DNA from: Lyngbya sp. HA4199-MV5
Lineage (GTDB): Bacteria > Cyanobacteriota > Cyanobacteriia > Leptolyngbyales > Leptolyngbyaceae
NCBI GenBank assembly: GCA_019359375.1
Contig: JAHHHL010000017.1
Coordinates: 62,001 to 126,000 of the forward strand
DNA length: 64,000 nucleotides
Reading direction: 5' to 3'
Below the pieces are notes generated by a model. It did no database searches, was not told the origin of the DNA, and worked only from the letters and a program-made list of their open reading frames with translations. Below are positions 25,309-34,466 of the stretch, in pieces (position 1 is the stretch's first letter; each line of letters opens with the position of its first letter). Both the position numbers and the translations under genes were made by a program.

Positions 25309-26763
25309 CTATCTAGCATCAGTAGGCACGATCGCCTGTCCATCGTGGTCAAAGAGGTGGATTTTGTCGGGAGACATGGAGAGCCAGAGTTGTTCTCCAA
25401 GATGCACGGGGCGATCGGGTTCTATGCGTGCTTGCAGCAGGGAAGCATCGGAACTTGCATTTACAAGACTTACGGCTAAATAGGTCTCACTACCGAGTGC
25501 TTCCACCAGTTCCACCTGCACAGGCAAGTTTTTGGGTGCGGCAGCGCTCACATTTAGATGCTCTGGACGAATGCCAAGGGTCAACGTTTGTCCATCGTAG
25601 GGTTTAAGTGCCGTTGCCCAAACTTCGGGCAGGGTGAGGCGAAACTGAGGGTGAGTGAGGAGCAGCGGCGCTTTAAACTGCACAGACAAAAAGTTCATTG
25701 GCGGGGAACCGATAAACTCGGCGACAAAGCGATTGGCAGGATGGTTGTAAAGCTCCAAAGGGGTGGCAATCTGCTGAATCTGCCCAGCGTTCATGACGGC
25801 AATGCGATCGCCCATCGTCATGGCTTCTGTCTGGTCATGGGTGACGTAGATGGTGGTGGTGCCCAACTGTCGCTGAAGCTTCACAATTTGCGATCGGGTT
25901 TCCGCTCGTAGTTTGGCATCCAGGTTTGACAATGGCTCATCCATCAAAAAGACCTGGGGATTGCGCGCCATTGCTCGACCCAGTGCCACCCGTTGCTTTT
26001 GTCCACCCGATAACTGTTTAGGCAGTCGGTGCAACAACGGCTCGATTTGCAAAATCTGAGCGACGGCTCGTACCTGCTGGTCGATCGCGTGTTCCCGCGC
26101 TGAACGAAACCGCAGACCCTTCGGCAGTTTACGAGTGGTTTCAATCAGCAAATTTTCAGCCCAGATGGGGAGAGAGGAGGGTGGGGTGTAGGGTGTAGGG
26201 TGTGGGGTGTGGGGTGGCGCTTTAAGTTTTGCTTCTCCTGCTTCCCCTGCTCCCGTTGCTTCCCCTCCTGCCTGCCTTCTGCCTCCTGCCTCCTGCCTCC
26301 TGCCTTCTACCTCTTGCCCTCTGCCTTCTACCTCCCCACTCCCCACTTTCGTCCTTCTCAGCCCAAACGCCAGGTTCTCGTACACCGTCATGTGCGGGTA
26401 GAGCGCGTAGTTCTGGAACACCATTGCAATGTCGCGCTCTTTGGGTGGCAGGTCGTTGACGAGGCGATCGCCCACGTAAATATTGCCCCCAGTCAACTCT
26501 TCTAACCCTGCAATCAGGCGCAGCAGCGTGCTTTTACCGCAACCAGAGGGACCCACCAGCACCATAAATTCGCCATCTTGAATGGTCAGGTTAATGGCAC
26601 GGAGAACACTGGTCGCGTGGGAACGAGTTGTCTTCTCCTTCGTTGCCGTTGCACTAGCTTTGCCGACTGGTGCCAGCAACGGCTCTGCTGCAACGGTCGC
26701 CACTGGGTCGCCCTGACGACCAGAGAAACTTTTGTAAATGTTTTCAAGAACAACCTGTGCCAC
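25309..26763 (-). CDS. ABC transporter ATP-binding protein (MalK/UgpC-like) with an in-frame repeat insertion
   Basis: A 484-residue ATPase, longer than the ~360-430 expected. Walker A GPSGCGKST at 71-79, Q-loop MVFQNYALYPH about 114-124, signature LSGGQKQ at 251-257, Walker B VFLMDEP at 271-277, H-loop THDQTEAMTM, then the MalK-type C-terminal domain (FIGSPPMNFL, LGIRPEHLNV). Residues ~139-199 are low-complexity (GEVEGRGQEVEGRRQ, then HTPHPTPYTPP) and are translated from the same GGCAGGAGGCAG and GGTGTGG repeats as the spacers. Cyanobacterial relatives carry a variable insert here, so the repeat has probably landed in a tolerant loop. A spacer-like segment, residues ~11-50, is also low-complexity. 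Confidence 0.9.
   Translation of the reverse strand: MAQVVLENIYKSFSGRQGDPVATVAAEPLLAPVGKASATATKEKTTRSHATSVLRAINLTIQDGEFMVLVGPSGCGKSTLLRLIAGLEELTGGNIYVGDRLVNDLPPKERDIAMVFQNYALYPHMTVYENLAFGLRRTKVGSGEVEGRGQEVEGRRQEAGGRRQAGGEATGAGEAGEAKLKAPPHTPHPTPYTPPSSLPIWAENLLIETTRKLPKGLRFRSAREHAIDQQVRAVAQILQIEPLLHRLPKQLSGGQKQRVALGRAMARNPQVFLMDEPLSNLDAKLRAETRSQIVKLQRQLGTTTIYVTHDQTEAMTMGDRIAVMNAGQIQQIATPLELYNHPANRFVAEFIGSPPMNFLSVQFKAPLLLTHPQFRLTLPEVWATALKPYDGQTLTLGIRPEHLNVSAAAPKNLPVQVELVEALGSETYLAVSLVNASSDASLLQARIEPDRPVHLGEQLWLSMSPDKIHLFDHDGQAIVPTDAR
26167..26348 (-). repeat. Short-repeat tract inside the ATPase coding region
   Basis: About 182 bases made of GGTGTGG/GGTGTAG heptamers, then CTTCCCCTGC and GCCTCCTGCC units, inside an open frame. 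The reading frame is kept. Confidence 0.85.
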
Positions 26764-26967
26764 GACAGTTCCTATCTCTACACTCGATTAGCTTAGCGCT
26801 GATCAGTTCACGAACTTACCATGCTGCGGATCTCAACGATATGGTATTTCAGTTGTTCTCACTTAGGATAAGATCCTCAAGTTATTTAAATGCCAAGCTC
26901 TACCATTGGGAAGATGCGTTAATTTAGGCGTTGGGCACTTTTCTCGACCTCATACACCACTAAGGGA

Positions 26968-29796
26968 ATGAAACGAATCTCGCTGGTTGCTGCGTTTGTG
27001 TTTGGGTTGTTCCTGGTGTTTTTGCCAGTTTACGTGCGGAGTGAGCAACGATCGCCAGTACCAGCGATCGACCAGCTCTTGACAGTGCCCACAGCCATTA
27101 CTCCAACCAATGAAGCCAGCCCGCGTGAGCCAGAGAGTCTGGAGAAAGCACCGTTCATCAAACCAGCGCCCTTAATTGCAGAGGAGACGGAGCCAGAAGC
27201 AACCCAGCCAGCGACCTTTGAGCAGATTACCAAAGGCACCCAACAACTGAAGGGACTTTTTACGCTCTATCGCGATGAGGCGGCTGGCAAGCTTTATGCG
27301 GAGATTCAGCCCGACCAACTGAATGTGAACTACCTGTGTACCATCACGATGGAGTCGGGGATTGGGCAGGGTGGCATTTACAGTGGCTTACCGCTCAACG
27401 ATTTTTTGTTTAACTTTCGTCGGGTTGGCAACAAGCTTCAGTTTGTGGTGCCCAATGTGTTCTTTCGGACGCGTCCGGGTGATCCGCAGCAGCGATCGGT
27501 CAAGCGATCGTTTAGCGACTCGGTTTTACAAGCATTGACCATCCGCAGCGTTCACCCCAAGCGCAAAAGTCTACTCGTCGATCTCAGCCCGCTGTTTTTG
27601 AGCGATTTGCCGGGGCTAAGCCAGATGCTTGCCGAAGACCTTGGCTCGACATACAACCTGGATGCGGGCAAGTCATCCTTCGGTCCGGTGCAGGCGTTTC
27701 CGCTGAATGTGGAATTGGAGTCAAACTACGGCTTCTCAAGCAGCACAGAGAGTCCACCCCTGCCGTATCTTTTCGCGTTGCCGGATAGCAAAACGTTTAA
27801 TCTACGGGTACGCTACAGCCTGTCGCGCTTGCCAGCGAACCATCGCTATCGTCCTCGTCTGGCAGACGATCGCGTGGGCTATTTCATCACGGCGTATCAG
27901 GATCTCTCTAATGATTCGCCCCGCGATCCCTTCGTGCGCTACATCCAGCGCTGGCATTTGCAAAAGCAAGATCCCAAGCTGCCGCTCTCTCCCCCGGTAA
28001 AGCCGATCGTCTTTTGGATCGAAAACACCGTGCCGCTGGAATACCGTGAGGCGGTGCGAGAGGGTGCGCTGATGTGGAACAAAGCGTTTGAGGAGGCGGG
28101 CTTTAAAGAGGCGATCGAAGTGCGCCAGATGCCCGATGATGCCAGGTGGAATCCTGCGGATGTTCGCTACAACACGATCCGCTGGCTCACCTCCTTCGAT
28201 GCTGGCTTTGTTGGTCTTGGTCCCTCACGGGTCAATCCTTTGACCGGTGAAATCCTGGATGCCGATATTTTGATTGACAGCAGTTTTGCCCGCTATCTTA
28301 AGCAGATGTACAAAACGCTGTCTCGTTCGCAGCAGTCATCAAAGGCAGCGGTGTCAATGACCGACTCTAGCGTTTGTGGCGATGGCACTGCATCTGCTTC
28401 TTTAAAGTCGACCACTACCAAAGCGGCGAGACCGCAGCGCTTGCTGCAAGCCATGAAGCAGTACGACTTCTGTTATGGCTTAGAAGCGTCACGGCAATTG
28501 GCGATCGGCGCTATGTCTCTCAACCTTTTGCACAATGTCACTCCTAGCAGCGATGCGATGAAGCGCTTTGTGCAGTCCTACCTGCGAGAACTGGTTGCCC
28601 ATGAAGTGGGGCATACGCTAGGACTACGCCATAACTTCCGTGGCAGCACCATGCTCTCCCCCAGTGACTTAAACAACACCAACATCACGCATCAACGAGG
28701 GTTGGTTTCGTCTGTGATGGATTACACCGCCATAAACCTGGCACCCCCAGGCACGCCGCAAGGAGATTACTTTACGCCGTCGATCGGTGCCTATGATGCA
28801 TGGGCGATCGCCTATGGGTACACGCCGACCGATGCCTTCATCCCGCAAGCAGAAGCGCGTCTCCTGGAGCAGATTGCTGGACGCGCACCCGAACCTGCAC
28901 TGGCTTACGCAACGGATGAAGATGTTGAGGCAGAACTTGATCCTCTGACCCAGCGCTTTGACCTCAGCGGAGACCTGTTAACCTATGCGCCCTGGCAGAT
29001 GGAGAACGCCCAAACGCTCTGGCAAAAGCTCGACCAGAGCGCTCCCATCAAAGGGGAAAGCTTTAGCGATATGCGCGTGAAGTTTGACGATATCTACGCT
29101 TACTACCTGCGTAATGCCAACTTCTTAACCACGTATATTGGTGGACAATCCTTCAATCGCTTTCGAGGGGGCGATGCTGCAGGGCGACTCCCCTTTGAGC
29201 CGATCGCCGCTGAGAAACAACGGCAGGCAATGGCATTACTTCAAACCCATGTGTTTGATACGAGTAAGTTCCAGTTCTCTCCAGCGTTTTTGAATAAACT
29301 AGCGCCCTCTCGCTGGGAACATTGGGGAGAAGAAGCCCAAACTTTTTCGCTCGATTACCCCATCCACGATCGCATTCTGTTCCTGCAATCGATCGTGCTG
29401 TCCAACCTACTCAGCCCCGATCGACTGGCGCGACTGCGGGATGCCACCCTCAAGACAGCAGCCGGACAAGCATTCACCCTGCCAGAACTTTTCGACACAC
29501 TGCAAACGTCGATTTGGCAGGAGGTACTGCAACCAGACGGGAAACTACAGCTTTCGAGCCTGCGTCGGGGGTTACAGCGCGAACACCTCAAAGCACTGAC
29601 TGGCATGGTGCTGCGTACTGTTTATGTTCCCGACGATGCTCGTACCCTGGCATGGTATGAACTGAAACAGCTTGCTGGCGGGATCGATCGCGCTCTCAAA
29701 CATCACGGCAAGGCAGACACCGAAACGATCGCCCATCTAGAGGAAACCCGCGATCGCATTACGAAAACCCTGGATGCCAAATTACTGACGCAGTGA
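26968..29796 (+). CDS. Zinc-dependent metalloprotease (DUF5117/DUF5118 type)
   Basis: A 942-residue exported protein. The N-terminus has a hydrophobic signal segment (ISLVAAFVFGLFLVFLPVYV). Residues ~80-330 match the DUF5118/DUF5117 region (GLFTLYRDEAAGKLYAEI, NFRRVGNKLQFVVPN). The catalytic part has IENTVPLEYREAVREGALMW and the extended zinc motif HEVGHTLGLRH (about 545), then SSVMDYTAIN, a methionine-turn-like stretch. The protein is one of a large gluzincin/metzincin-like group; the target is unknown. A low-complexity Ser/Ala stretch at about 450-490 lies between catalytic segments. Confidence 0.9.
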   Translation: MKRISLVAAFVFGLFLVFLPVYVRSEQRSPVPAIDQLLTVPTAITPTNEASPREPESLEKAPFIKPAPLIAEETEPEATQPATFEQITKGTQQLKGLFTLYRDEAAGKLYAEIQPDQLNVNYLCTITMESGIGQGGIYSGLPLNDFLFNFRRVGNKLQFVVPNVFFRTRPGDPQQRSVKRSFSDSVLQALTIRSVHPKRKSLLVDLSPLFLSDLPGLSQMLAEDLGSTYNLDAGKSSFGPVQAFPLNVELESNYGFSSSTESPPLPYLFALPDSKTFNLRVRYSLSRLPANHRYRPRLADDRVGYFITAYQDLSNDSPRDPFVRYIQRWHLQKQDPKLPLSPPVKPIVFWIENTVPLEYREAVREGALMWNKAFEEAGFKEAIEVRQMPDDARWNPADVRYNTIRWLTSFDAGFVGLGPSRVNPLTGEILDADILIDSSFARYLKQMYKTLSRSQQSSKAAVSMTDSSVCGDGTASASLKSTTTKAARPQRLLQAMKQYDFCYGLEASRQLAIGAMSLNLLHNVTPSSDAMKRFVQSYLRELVAHEVGHTLGLRHNFRGSTMLSPSDLNNTNITHQRGLVSSVMDYTAINLAPPGTPQGDYFTPSIGAYDAWAIAYGYTPTDAFIPQAEARLLEQIAGRAPEPALAYATDEDVEAELDPLTQRFDLSGDLLTYAPWQMENAQTLWQKLDQSAPIKGESFSDMRVKFDDIYAYYLRNANFLTTYIGGQSFNRFRGGDAAGRLPFEPIAAEKQRQAMALLQTHVFDTSKFQFSPAFLNKLAPSRWEHWGEEAQTFSLDYPIHDRILFLQSIVLSNLLSPDRLARLRDATLKTAAGQAFTLPELFDTLQTSIWQEVLQPDGKLQLSSLRRGLQREHLKALTGMVLRTVYVPDDARTLAWYELKQLAGGIDRALKHHGKADTETIAHLEETRDRITKTLDAKLLTQ

Positions 29797-29850
29797 GTAG
29801 GATTAAGGCGAGAACAAAAACGGCAACTGCACCTTGGGGGTCTAGCCTGA

Positions 29851-31662
29851 ATGCGTGACTTTCTTAAAAACACCCTCGCCACGGTACTGGGGTTATTCAT
29901 CTTTCTAGGCTTGAGCGTCAGCGGGCTAATCACGCTTATCATTGCGATCGCCGCTAGCGATACTGGACCTCAAGTCAAAGACAAATCCGTACTGGTGTTC
30001 AACCTGGGCACTACCATTACAGATGCGCGACGAAGCTCTAGCACCAGTCAGGCGTTAGGGGATGCTCTGTCAGGAACCGAGACCAACGAAACCATCAGCC
30101 TCCGGGCTGTTTTGGGTGCCATCAACGAAGCCACTCGCGATCCCAACATTGTGGGCATTTATCTTCAGGGTGACGATGAAGGGGCTGGGGGGGCTGGGTT
30201 TGCGACGCTCAAAGAAGTGCGTGAGGCACTGCAACGCTTTCGAGCTTCCGGCAAAAAGATTGTGGCATACGACGTTGCCTGGGGTGAGCGCGAGTATTAC
30301 CTGGGATCGGTTGCCAACACGATCGTTCTGAACCCCATTGGGTCGGTGAATCTCAACGGACTGAGTTCCGAAACCATGTTTTACGCAGGTGCCTTGAAAA
30401 AGTTCGGCATTGGCGTACAGGTGACACGCGTGGGCAAATACAAGTCGGCAGTAGAACCCTTTTTGCTGACGCAGCGCAGTCCCGAAAGCCGTGTGCAAAC
30501 GCAGGCATTGCTCAACGATTTGTGGACTGAGTTTCTGACCGCGACAAGTAAAGACCGTAAGCTTACGCCACAGCAGCTACAAGCCATTGCTGACAGGCAG
30601 GGGATGCTCATGCCAGACGATGCGCTCAAGAGCCGTTTAGTTGATAAGCTGGCGTACCTTGATGAAGTGGTTGCTGACTGGAAGCAACTGGCTGGCAGCG
30701 ATGAAAAAAACAAAACGTTTCGGCAAATTGGTCTGAAGACTTATGCCAAAATCGCTGAAGAGAAGCTGGACAAAGACGCGAAAAATCAGGTGGCTGTGGT
30801 GTATGCAGAAGGCAACATTGTCAGCGGACAGGGTGGGACAGGGGATGTGGGCGGCGATCGCCTCGCCAAGCAACTCCGCCAACTGCGTCAGGATAAGGAC
30901 GTGAAAGCGGTCGTGCTGCGGGTCAATAGCCCTGGCGGTAGCGTCACTGCTTCAGAAGTGATTCAGCGAGAAGTCGTCCTCACTCGCAAGGCAAAACCAG
31001 TGGTGGTTTCGATGGGATCTGTCGCTGCATCGGGTGGCTATTGGATCGCCACGGACAGCGATCGCATCTTTGCCGAACCCAACACCGTTACAGGGTCGAT
31101 CGGGGTCTTTGGCATTCAGCCCAACTTCCAGACGATCGCCAACGCCAACGGCATTACTTGGGATGTGGTCAAGACTGGGCGCTACGCCGATAGCCAGACC
31201 ACAACGCGACCCAAAAACCCGCAAGAGTTAGCCATCCTGCAAAAATCCGTCGATCAGATCTACGATCAGTTCCTCACCAAGGTCGCCGACTCTCGCAAGC
31301 TGACCAAAGCCAGGGTCGCTGAAATCGCTCAGGGACGCGTGTGGTCGGGTCTCAAAGCCAAGCAGATTGGTCTGGTTGACGAGCTAGGCGGGCTGGAAGC
31401 CGCCATTCAGGATGCAGCCAAACGCGCCAAACTGGGAACCGACTGGCAGGTTGAAGAATATCCCAAGTCGCGCAGTTTTCCCGAACGTTTCTTCGAGCAG
31501 TTGGGGAATGATGCCGCCGCCCAATTTGGTCAGAGTGCTAAAACCCGCGACCCACTCACAACCCAGGTCGAAAAACTTCAGTCAGACCTCGCGGTACTCA
31601 AAACGATGAACGACCCGCTGGGTGTCTACGTTCGCCTACCGTTCAACTTTAGAATTGACTAG
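29851..31662 (+). CDS. sppA: Signal peptide peptidase SppA, 67-kDa type
   Basis: A 603-residue S49 peptidase of the long, tandem-domain form. One N-terminal membrane helix (TVLGLFIFLGLSVSGLITLI) anchors it. The N-terminal S49 domain (about 55-290) contains KKIVAYDVAWGEREYYLGS; the C-terminal domain (about 320-540) carries VLRVNSPGGSVTASEVI and SMGSVAASGGYWIA with the catalytic serine. It degrades signal peptides left in the membrane; in cyanobacteria related proteases act in thylakoid remodelling. It starts 54 bases after the metalloprotease and may share its transcript. Confidence 0.94.
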   Translation: MRDFLKNTLATVLGLFIFLGLSVSGLITLIIAIAASDTGPQVKDKSVLVFNLGTTITDARRSSSTSQALGDALSGTETNETISLRAVLGAINEATRDPNIVGIYLQGDDEGAGGAGFATLKEVREALQRFRASGKKIVAYDVAWGEREYYLGSVANTIVLNPIGSVNLNGLSSETMFYAGALKKFGIGVQVTRVGKYKSAVEPFLLTQRSPESRVQTQALLNDLWTEFLTATSKDRKLTPQQLQAIADRQGMLMPDDALKSRLVDKLAYLDEVVADWKQLAGSDEKNKTFRQIGLKTYAKIAEEKLDKDAKNQVAVVYAEGNIVSGQGGTGDVGGDRLAKQLRQLRQDKDVKAVVLRVNSPGGSVTASEVIQREVVLTRKAKPVVVSMGSVAASGGYWIATDSDRIFAEPNTVTGSIGVFGIQPNFQTIANANGITWDVVKTGRYADSQTTTRPKNPQELAILQKSVDQIYDQFLTKVADSRKLTKARVAEIAQGRVWSGLKAKQIGLVDELGGLEAAIQDAAKRAKLGTDWQVEEYPKSRSFPERFFEQLGNDAAAQFGQSAKTRDPLTTQVEKLQSDLAVLKTMNDPLGVYVRLPFNFRID

Positions 31663-32013
31663 GAAGCGGATTGATTCAATTCACAATCCCACAGCGGTTT
31701 TCATCTGGTGATAGAAAACTTTTAGGTTTGAGGCAGAGGGCAGAAGGCAGGAGGCAGAAGGGAATCCTGATTTATCGACCTTCCGCTTCGCTAAGACGTA
31801 TCTCGCTAGATTTATGAGAACCGTAAAAGAAGATGGGGTTCGATCGAAGCAAGCGCTCTCAACCCGTGAAGCCGAATAATTCTGTGCCTACTCTGGGAAT
31901 CATGAGCTAAACTAGGCAAGAGCATTGTGAGATTCTCTCTCAAACGCTCGTTGGCTTCGAGAAGTTTTAACTTCGTGGGAAGTGGGTTACGCCCACTTTT
32001 TTTATTGGTACTC
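31663..32013. other. 351-bp intergenic region upstream of rimP
   Basis: Carries a short AGGCAGAGGGCAGAAGGCAG repeat tract at about 31734-31765 and the rimP leader hairpins at 31956-32003. No coding frame is convincing. Confidence 0.6.
31956..32003 (+). promoter_or_regulatory. rimP leader: hairpin and terminator-like attenuator
   Basis: GAAGTTTTAACTTC is a perfect inverted repeat at about 31960, followed by AAGTGGG-ttacg-CCCACTT (31980-31998) and a T run to 32003. The terminator-like stem ends only ten bases before the rimP ATG. A GTGGG at 31975-31979 could pair instead with CCCAC, so an alternative fold exists. This suggests control of the rimP-nusA-infB operon by attenuation or by ribosome access. 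Confidence 0.55.
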
Positions 32014-32475
32014 ATGGTTCATCCGCTTATTCCACACGTCATCGATCTCGCTCAACCACTGACAGAGACGCTCGGTTTACAGCTTGTTGGAGCGGTTTTT
32101 TACACCCACCAGCAACCACCAGTCTTACGGGTCGATATCTGCCACCCCGATCGCGATATCAGCCTGGAGGATTGTGAGCAGATGAGTCGAGCCTTAGAGT
32201 CAGCGCTTGACGCGATCGACATCTTTCCAGATGCTTACGTGCTGGAGGTTTCTAGCCCAGGGATTTCACGATCGCTCACCACCGATCGTGAATTTATTTC
32301 CTTCAAAGGCTTTCCCGTCATCGTCTCAGCCGCTGAACCCTACGGTGGAAAGCAAGAGTGGACAGGCAAACTAATCCGTCGAGATGACAGTAGCATTCAG
32401 ATCAATCAAAAAGGACGAACAATCTCCATTCCGCGTGCGTTAGTCACAAAAGTACAGCTAGAGGATCAGCAGTAA
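32014..32475 (+). CDS. rimP: Ribosome maturation factor RimP
   Basis: A 153-residue protein that helps assemble the 30S subunit. The frame is open from 31927, but the family begins with MVHPLIPHVIDLAQPL, so I start at 32014. Family motifs are GLQLVGAVF, PPVLRVDICHPDRDISLEDCEQMSRALE, VLEVSSPGISRSLTTDREF and the C-terminal Sm-like fold (GKLIRRDDSSIQINQKGRTISIP). It is the first gene of the conserved rimP-nusA-ylxR-infB order. No ribosome-binding site is visible, which fits leader control. Confidence 0.94.
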   Translation: MVHPLIPHVIDLAQPLTETLGLQLVGAVFYTHQQPPVLRVDICHPDRDISLEDCEQMSRALESALDAIDIFPDAYVLEVSSPGISRSLTTDREFISFKGFPVIVSAAEPYGGKQEWTGKLIRRDDSSIQINQKGRTISIPRALVTKVQLEDQQ

Positions 32476-32795
32476 AGCAGAGCCATAAGGAAGTTGTTGG
32501 TTTTTAGTTTTTAGTTGTTAGAAGGAGTCAGGAGCCAGAAGTCAGGAGTCGAGGGAGTTGTAAAGCCCTCTGGGCATACCAGAAAGGTTGTTAGTTGAAG
32601 GAGTCAGGAGTCAGAAGTTAGCGGACAGCGAGAACTCAAAACTTCATCCTTTAGCCCTACTCCCCACTCCCCATTCCCTACTCCCCCTTTTTCTCTAACA
32701 ACTTTTCTTGAATGCCCAAAGGGCTATACAACCAACAACTAAAAACTCTCAACTCAAACTTCCCCCATCCCTTCACACTTACGGAGTCTTATCCA
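32476..32795. repeat. Short-repeat tract between rimP and nusA
   Basis: A ~320-base spacer of GTTGTTGGTTTTTAG, GGAGTCAGGAGYCAGAAG and CTAACAACTTTTCTTGAATG units. The TTGAATGCCCAAAGGGCTAT hairpin block matches the inverse of a block at about 17740. In many bacteria rimP and nusA are nearly adjacent, so this spacer is unusually long. Confidence 0.75.
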
Positions 32796-34163
32796 ATGTC
32801 AATGGTCAGCCTACCCGGACTCAGAGAGATGATTGACAGCATCAGCCGGGAGCGAAACTTGCCCAAGCTGTCAGTGCAGGCGGCGCTGCGAGAAGCTTTG
32901 CTGAAAGGGTACGAGCGCTATCGACGCACCCAACGCATGGATAACCCTACCTTTGACGAAGAGTACTTCGCTAACTTTGAAGTGGAGCTGGATGTCGAAG
33001 AAGAAGGGTTTCGCGTGCTGGCGGCAAAGACGATCGTGGAAGACGTTGAAAATCCTGACCACCAGATAGCGCTCGAAGAAGTGCAGGAAGTAGCGGCTGA
33101 AGCTCAGTCGGGCGATACAGTTGTGCTCGATGTCACTCCCGATCAGGGCGATTTTGGTCGCATGGCGGCAATTCAAACGAAGCAAGTGCTGGCGCAGAAA
33201 TTACGCGATCAACAGCGCAAGCTGGTGCAAGAAGAGTTCCAGGATCTTGAAGGCACCGTGCTACAGGCAAGAGTGCTGCGGTTTGAGCGGCAATCCGTCA
33301 TTCTGGCGGTCAATAGCGGCTTTGGGCAACCAGAGGTGGAAGCAGAATTGCTCAAGCGCGATCAACTTCCCAATGACAACTACCGCGCCAATGCGACGTT
33401 CAAGGTTTATCTCAAAAAGGTGTCTGAAGGTGCTCATCGAGGACCACAATTGCTGGTTTCTAGAGCGGACGCTGGGTTGGTGGTCTACCTCTTTGCCAAC
33501 GAAGTCCCAGAAATTGAGGATGAAATTGTGCGGATTGTGGCAGTTGCTCGCGAAGCCAACCCACCGTCTCGCTTCGTAGGACCACGCACCAAAATTGCGG
33601 TCGATACCGTTGAGCGCGATGTTGATCCCGTTGGAGCTTGCATTGGAGCGAGAGGTTCGCGAATTCAGGTCGTCGTGAACGAGCTGCGCGGTGAAAAAAT
33701 TGATGTGATTCGCTGGTCGCCCGATCCCTCCACCTATATCTCGAATGCGTTGAGTCCTGCTCGCGTAGATGAAGTGCGTCTGGTTGACCCGGAAGGACGG
33801 CAAACGCATGTGCTGGTGCCGGAAGATCAGCTCAGTCTGGCGATCGGCAAAGAGGGACAAAACGTGCGTCTGGCGGCTCGTCTTACCGGGTGGAAAATTG
33901 ACATCAAGGACTCTGCCAAGTACGACTACGACGCAGAAAATCAGAAGATTGCTGCTGCAATGGAAGCCCGTCGTCGCTTTCAGCCAGAAGCAGATGAAGA
34001 CGCTGATTATGAGTATGAAGATGACGCTCAGGAAGCTGACAATGATGCTTACGTAGTGCCTGAAATGGTGACAAATAATGATGATACGGAAGACGAGACG
34101 ATCGCAGGTGCCACCGCTGATGGATCGGGTGTTGAGTCAGACGATGCACTCAAGCGTCCCTAG
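32796..34163 (+). CDS. nusA: Transcription termination/antitermination protein NusA
   Basis: A 455-residue NusA. I start at 32796, where GGAG lies nine bases upstream and the protein begins MSMVSLPGLREMIDSIS; the longer frame from 32712 translates repeat sequence. Order: N-terminal RNAP-binding domain (about 1-125), S1 domain (about 133-200, DLEGTVLQARVLRFERQ), KH1/KH2 (SRFVGPRTKIAVDTVERDVD, ACIGARGSRIQVVVNELRGE, AIGKEGQNVRLAARLTGWKI). The tail after about 390 is highly acidic (DEDADYEYEDDAQEADND) and replaces the AR repeats of E. coli. It acts with RNA polymerase. Confidence 0.96.
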   Translation: MSMVSLPGLREMIDSISRERNLPKLSVQAALREALLKGYERYRRTQRMDNPTFDEEYFANFEVELDVEEEGFRVLAAKTIVEDVENPDHQIALEEVQEVAAEAQSGDTVVLDVTPDQGDFGRMAAIQTKQVLAQKLRDQQRKLVQEEFQDLEGTVLQARVLRFERQSVILAVNSGFGQPEVEAELLKRDQLPNDNYRANATFKVYLKKVSEGAHRGPQLLVSRADAGLVVYLFANEVPEIEDEIVRIVAVAREANPPSRFVGPRTKIAVDTVERDVDPVGACIGARGSRIQVVVNELRGEKIDVIRWSPDPSTYISNALSPARVDEVRLVDPEGRQTHVLVPEDQLSLAIGKEGQNVRLAARLTGWKIDIKDSAKYDYDAENQKIAAAMEARRRFQPEADEDADYEYEDDAQEADNDAYVVPEMVTNNDDTEDETIAGATADGSGVESDDALKRP

Positions 34164-34172
34164 CCATCGCCT

Positions 34173-34466
34173 ATGAAGCCAAACGATCGGCGCTGTGTAA
34201 GCTGCCGCAAAGTTGCCCCTAAAGCGGAATTTTGGCGTATTGTGCGGGTGCAGTCGGCTCAAAGGCACTCTCCTCCAACCGTGCAGTTAGATCAGGGTAT
34301 GGGGCGATCGGCTTACTTGTGCCCGCAAGCAAATTGTTTGCAATTGGCACAAAAAAAAGATCGCCTGGGTCGCGCACTTAAAGCTCCCGTTGCCGATCAA
34401 CTGTACAAGACGCTTTGGCAACGTCTCTCAGATCAGCCGACACAGCTTATAGATACAAGCACCTAG
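34173..34466 (+). CDS. ylxR: YlxR family RNA-binding protein (DUF448)
   Basis: A 97-residue protein nine bases after nusA. Family motifs are RRCVSCRKVAPKAEFWRIVR at the start and GRSAYLCPQANCLQLAQKKD with two cysteines, followed by RLGRALKAPV. It belongs to the conserved nusA-ylxR-infB block; family members bind RNA or associate with nucleoid and RNase P, but the role is not fixed. Confidence 0.93.
   Translation: MKPNDRRCVSCRKVAPKAEFWRIVRVQSAQRHSPPTVQLDQGMGRSAYLCPQANCLQLAQKKDRLGRALKAPVADQLYKTLWQRLSDQPTQLIDTST

Noticed and set aside
26167-26348. CRISPR-like or minisatellite array in the ATPase region
   Set aside because: Units are short, degenerate and directly adjacent, with no unique spacers. 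The frame stays open.
31812-32015. Minus-strand ORF over the rimP leader
   Set aside because: It lies over the attenuator and has no family resemblance or ribosome-binding site.
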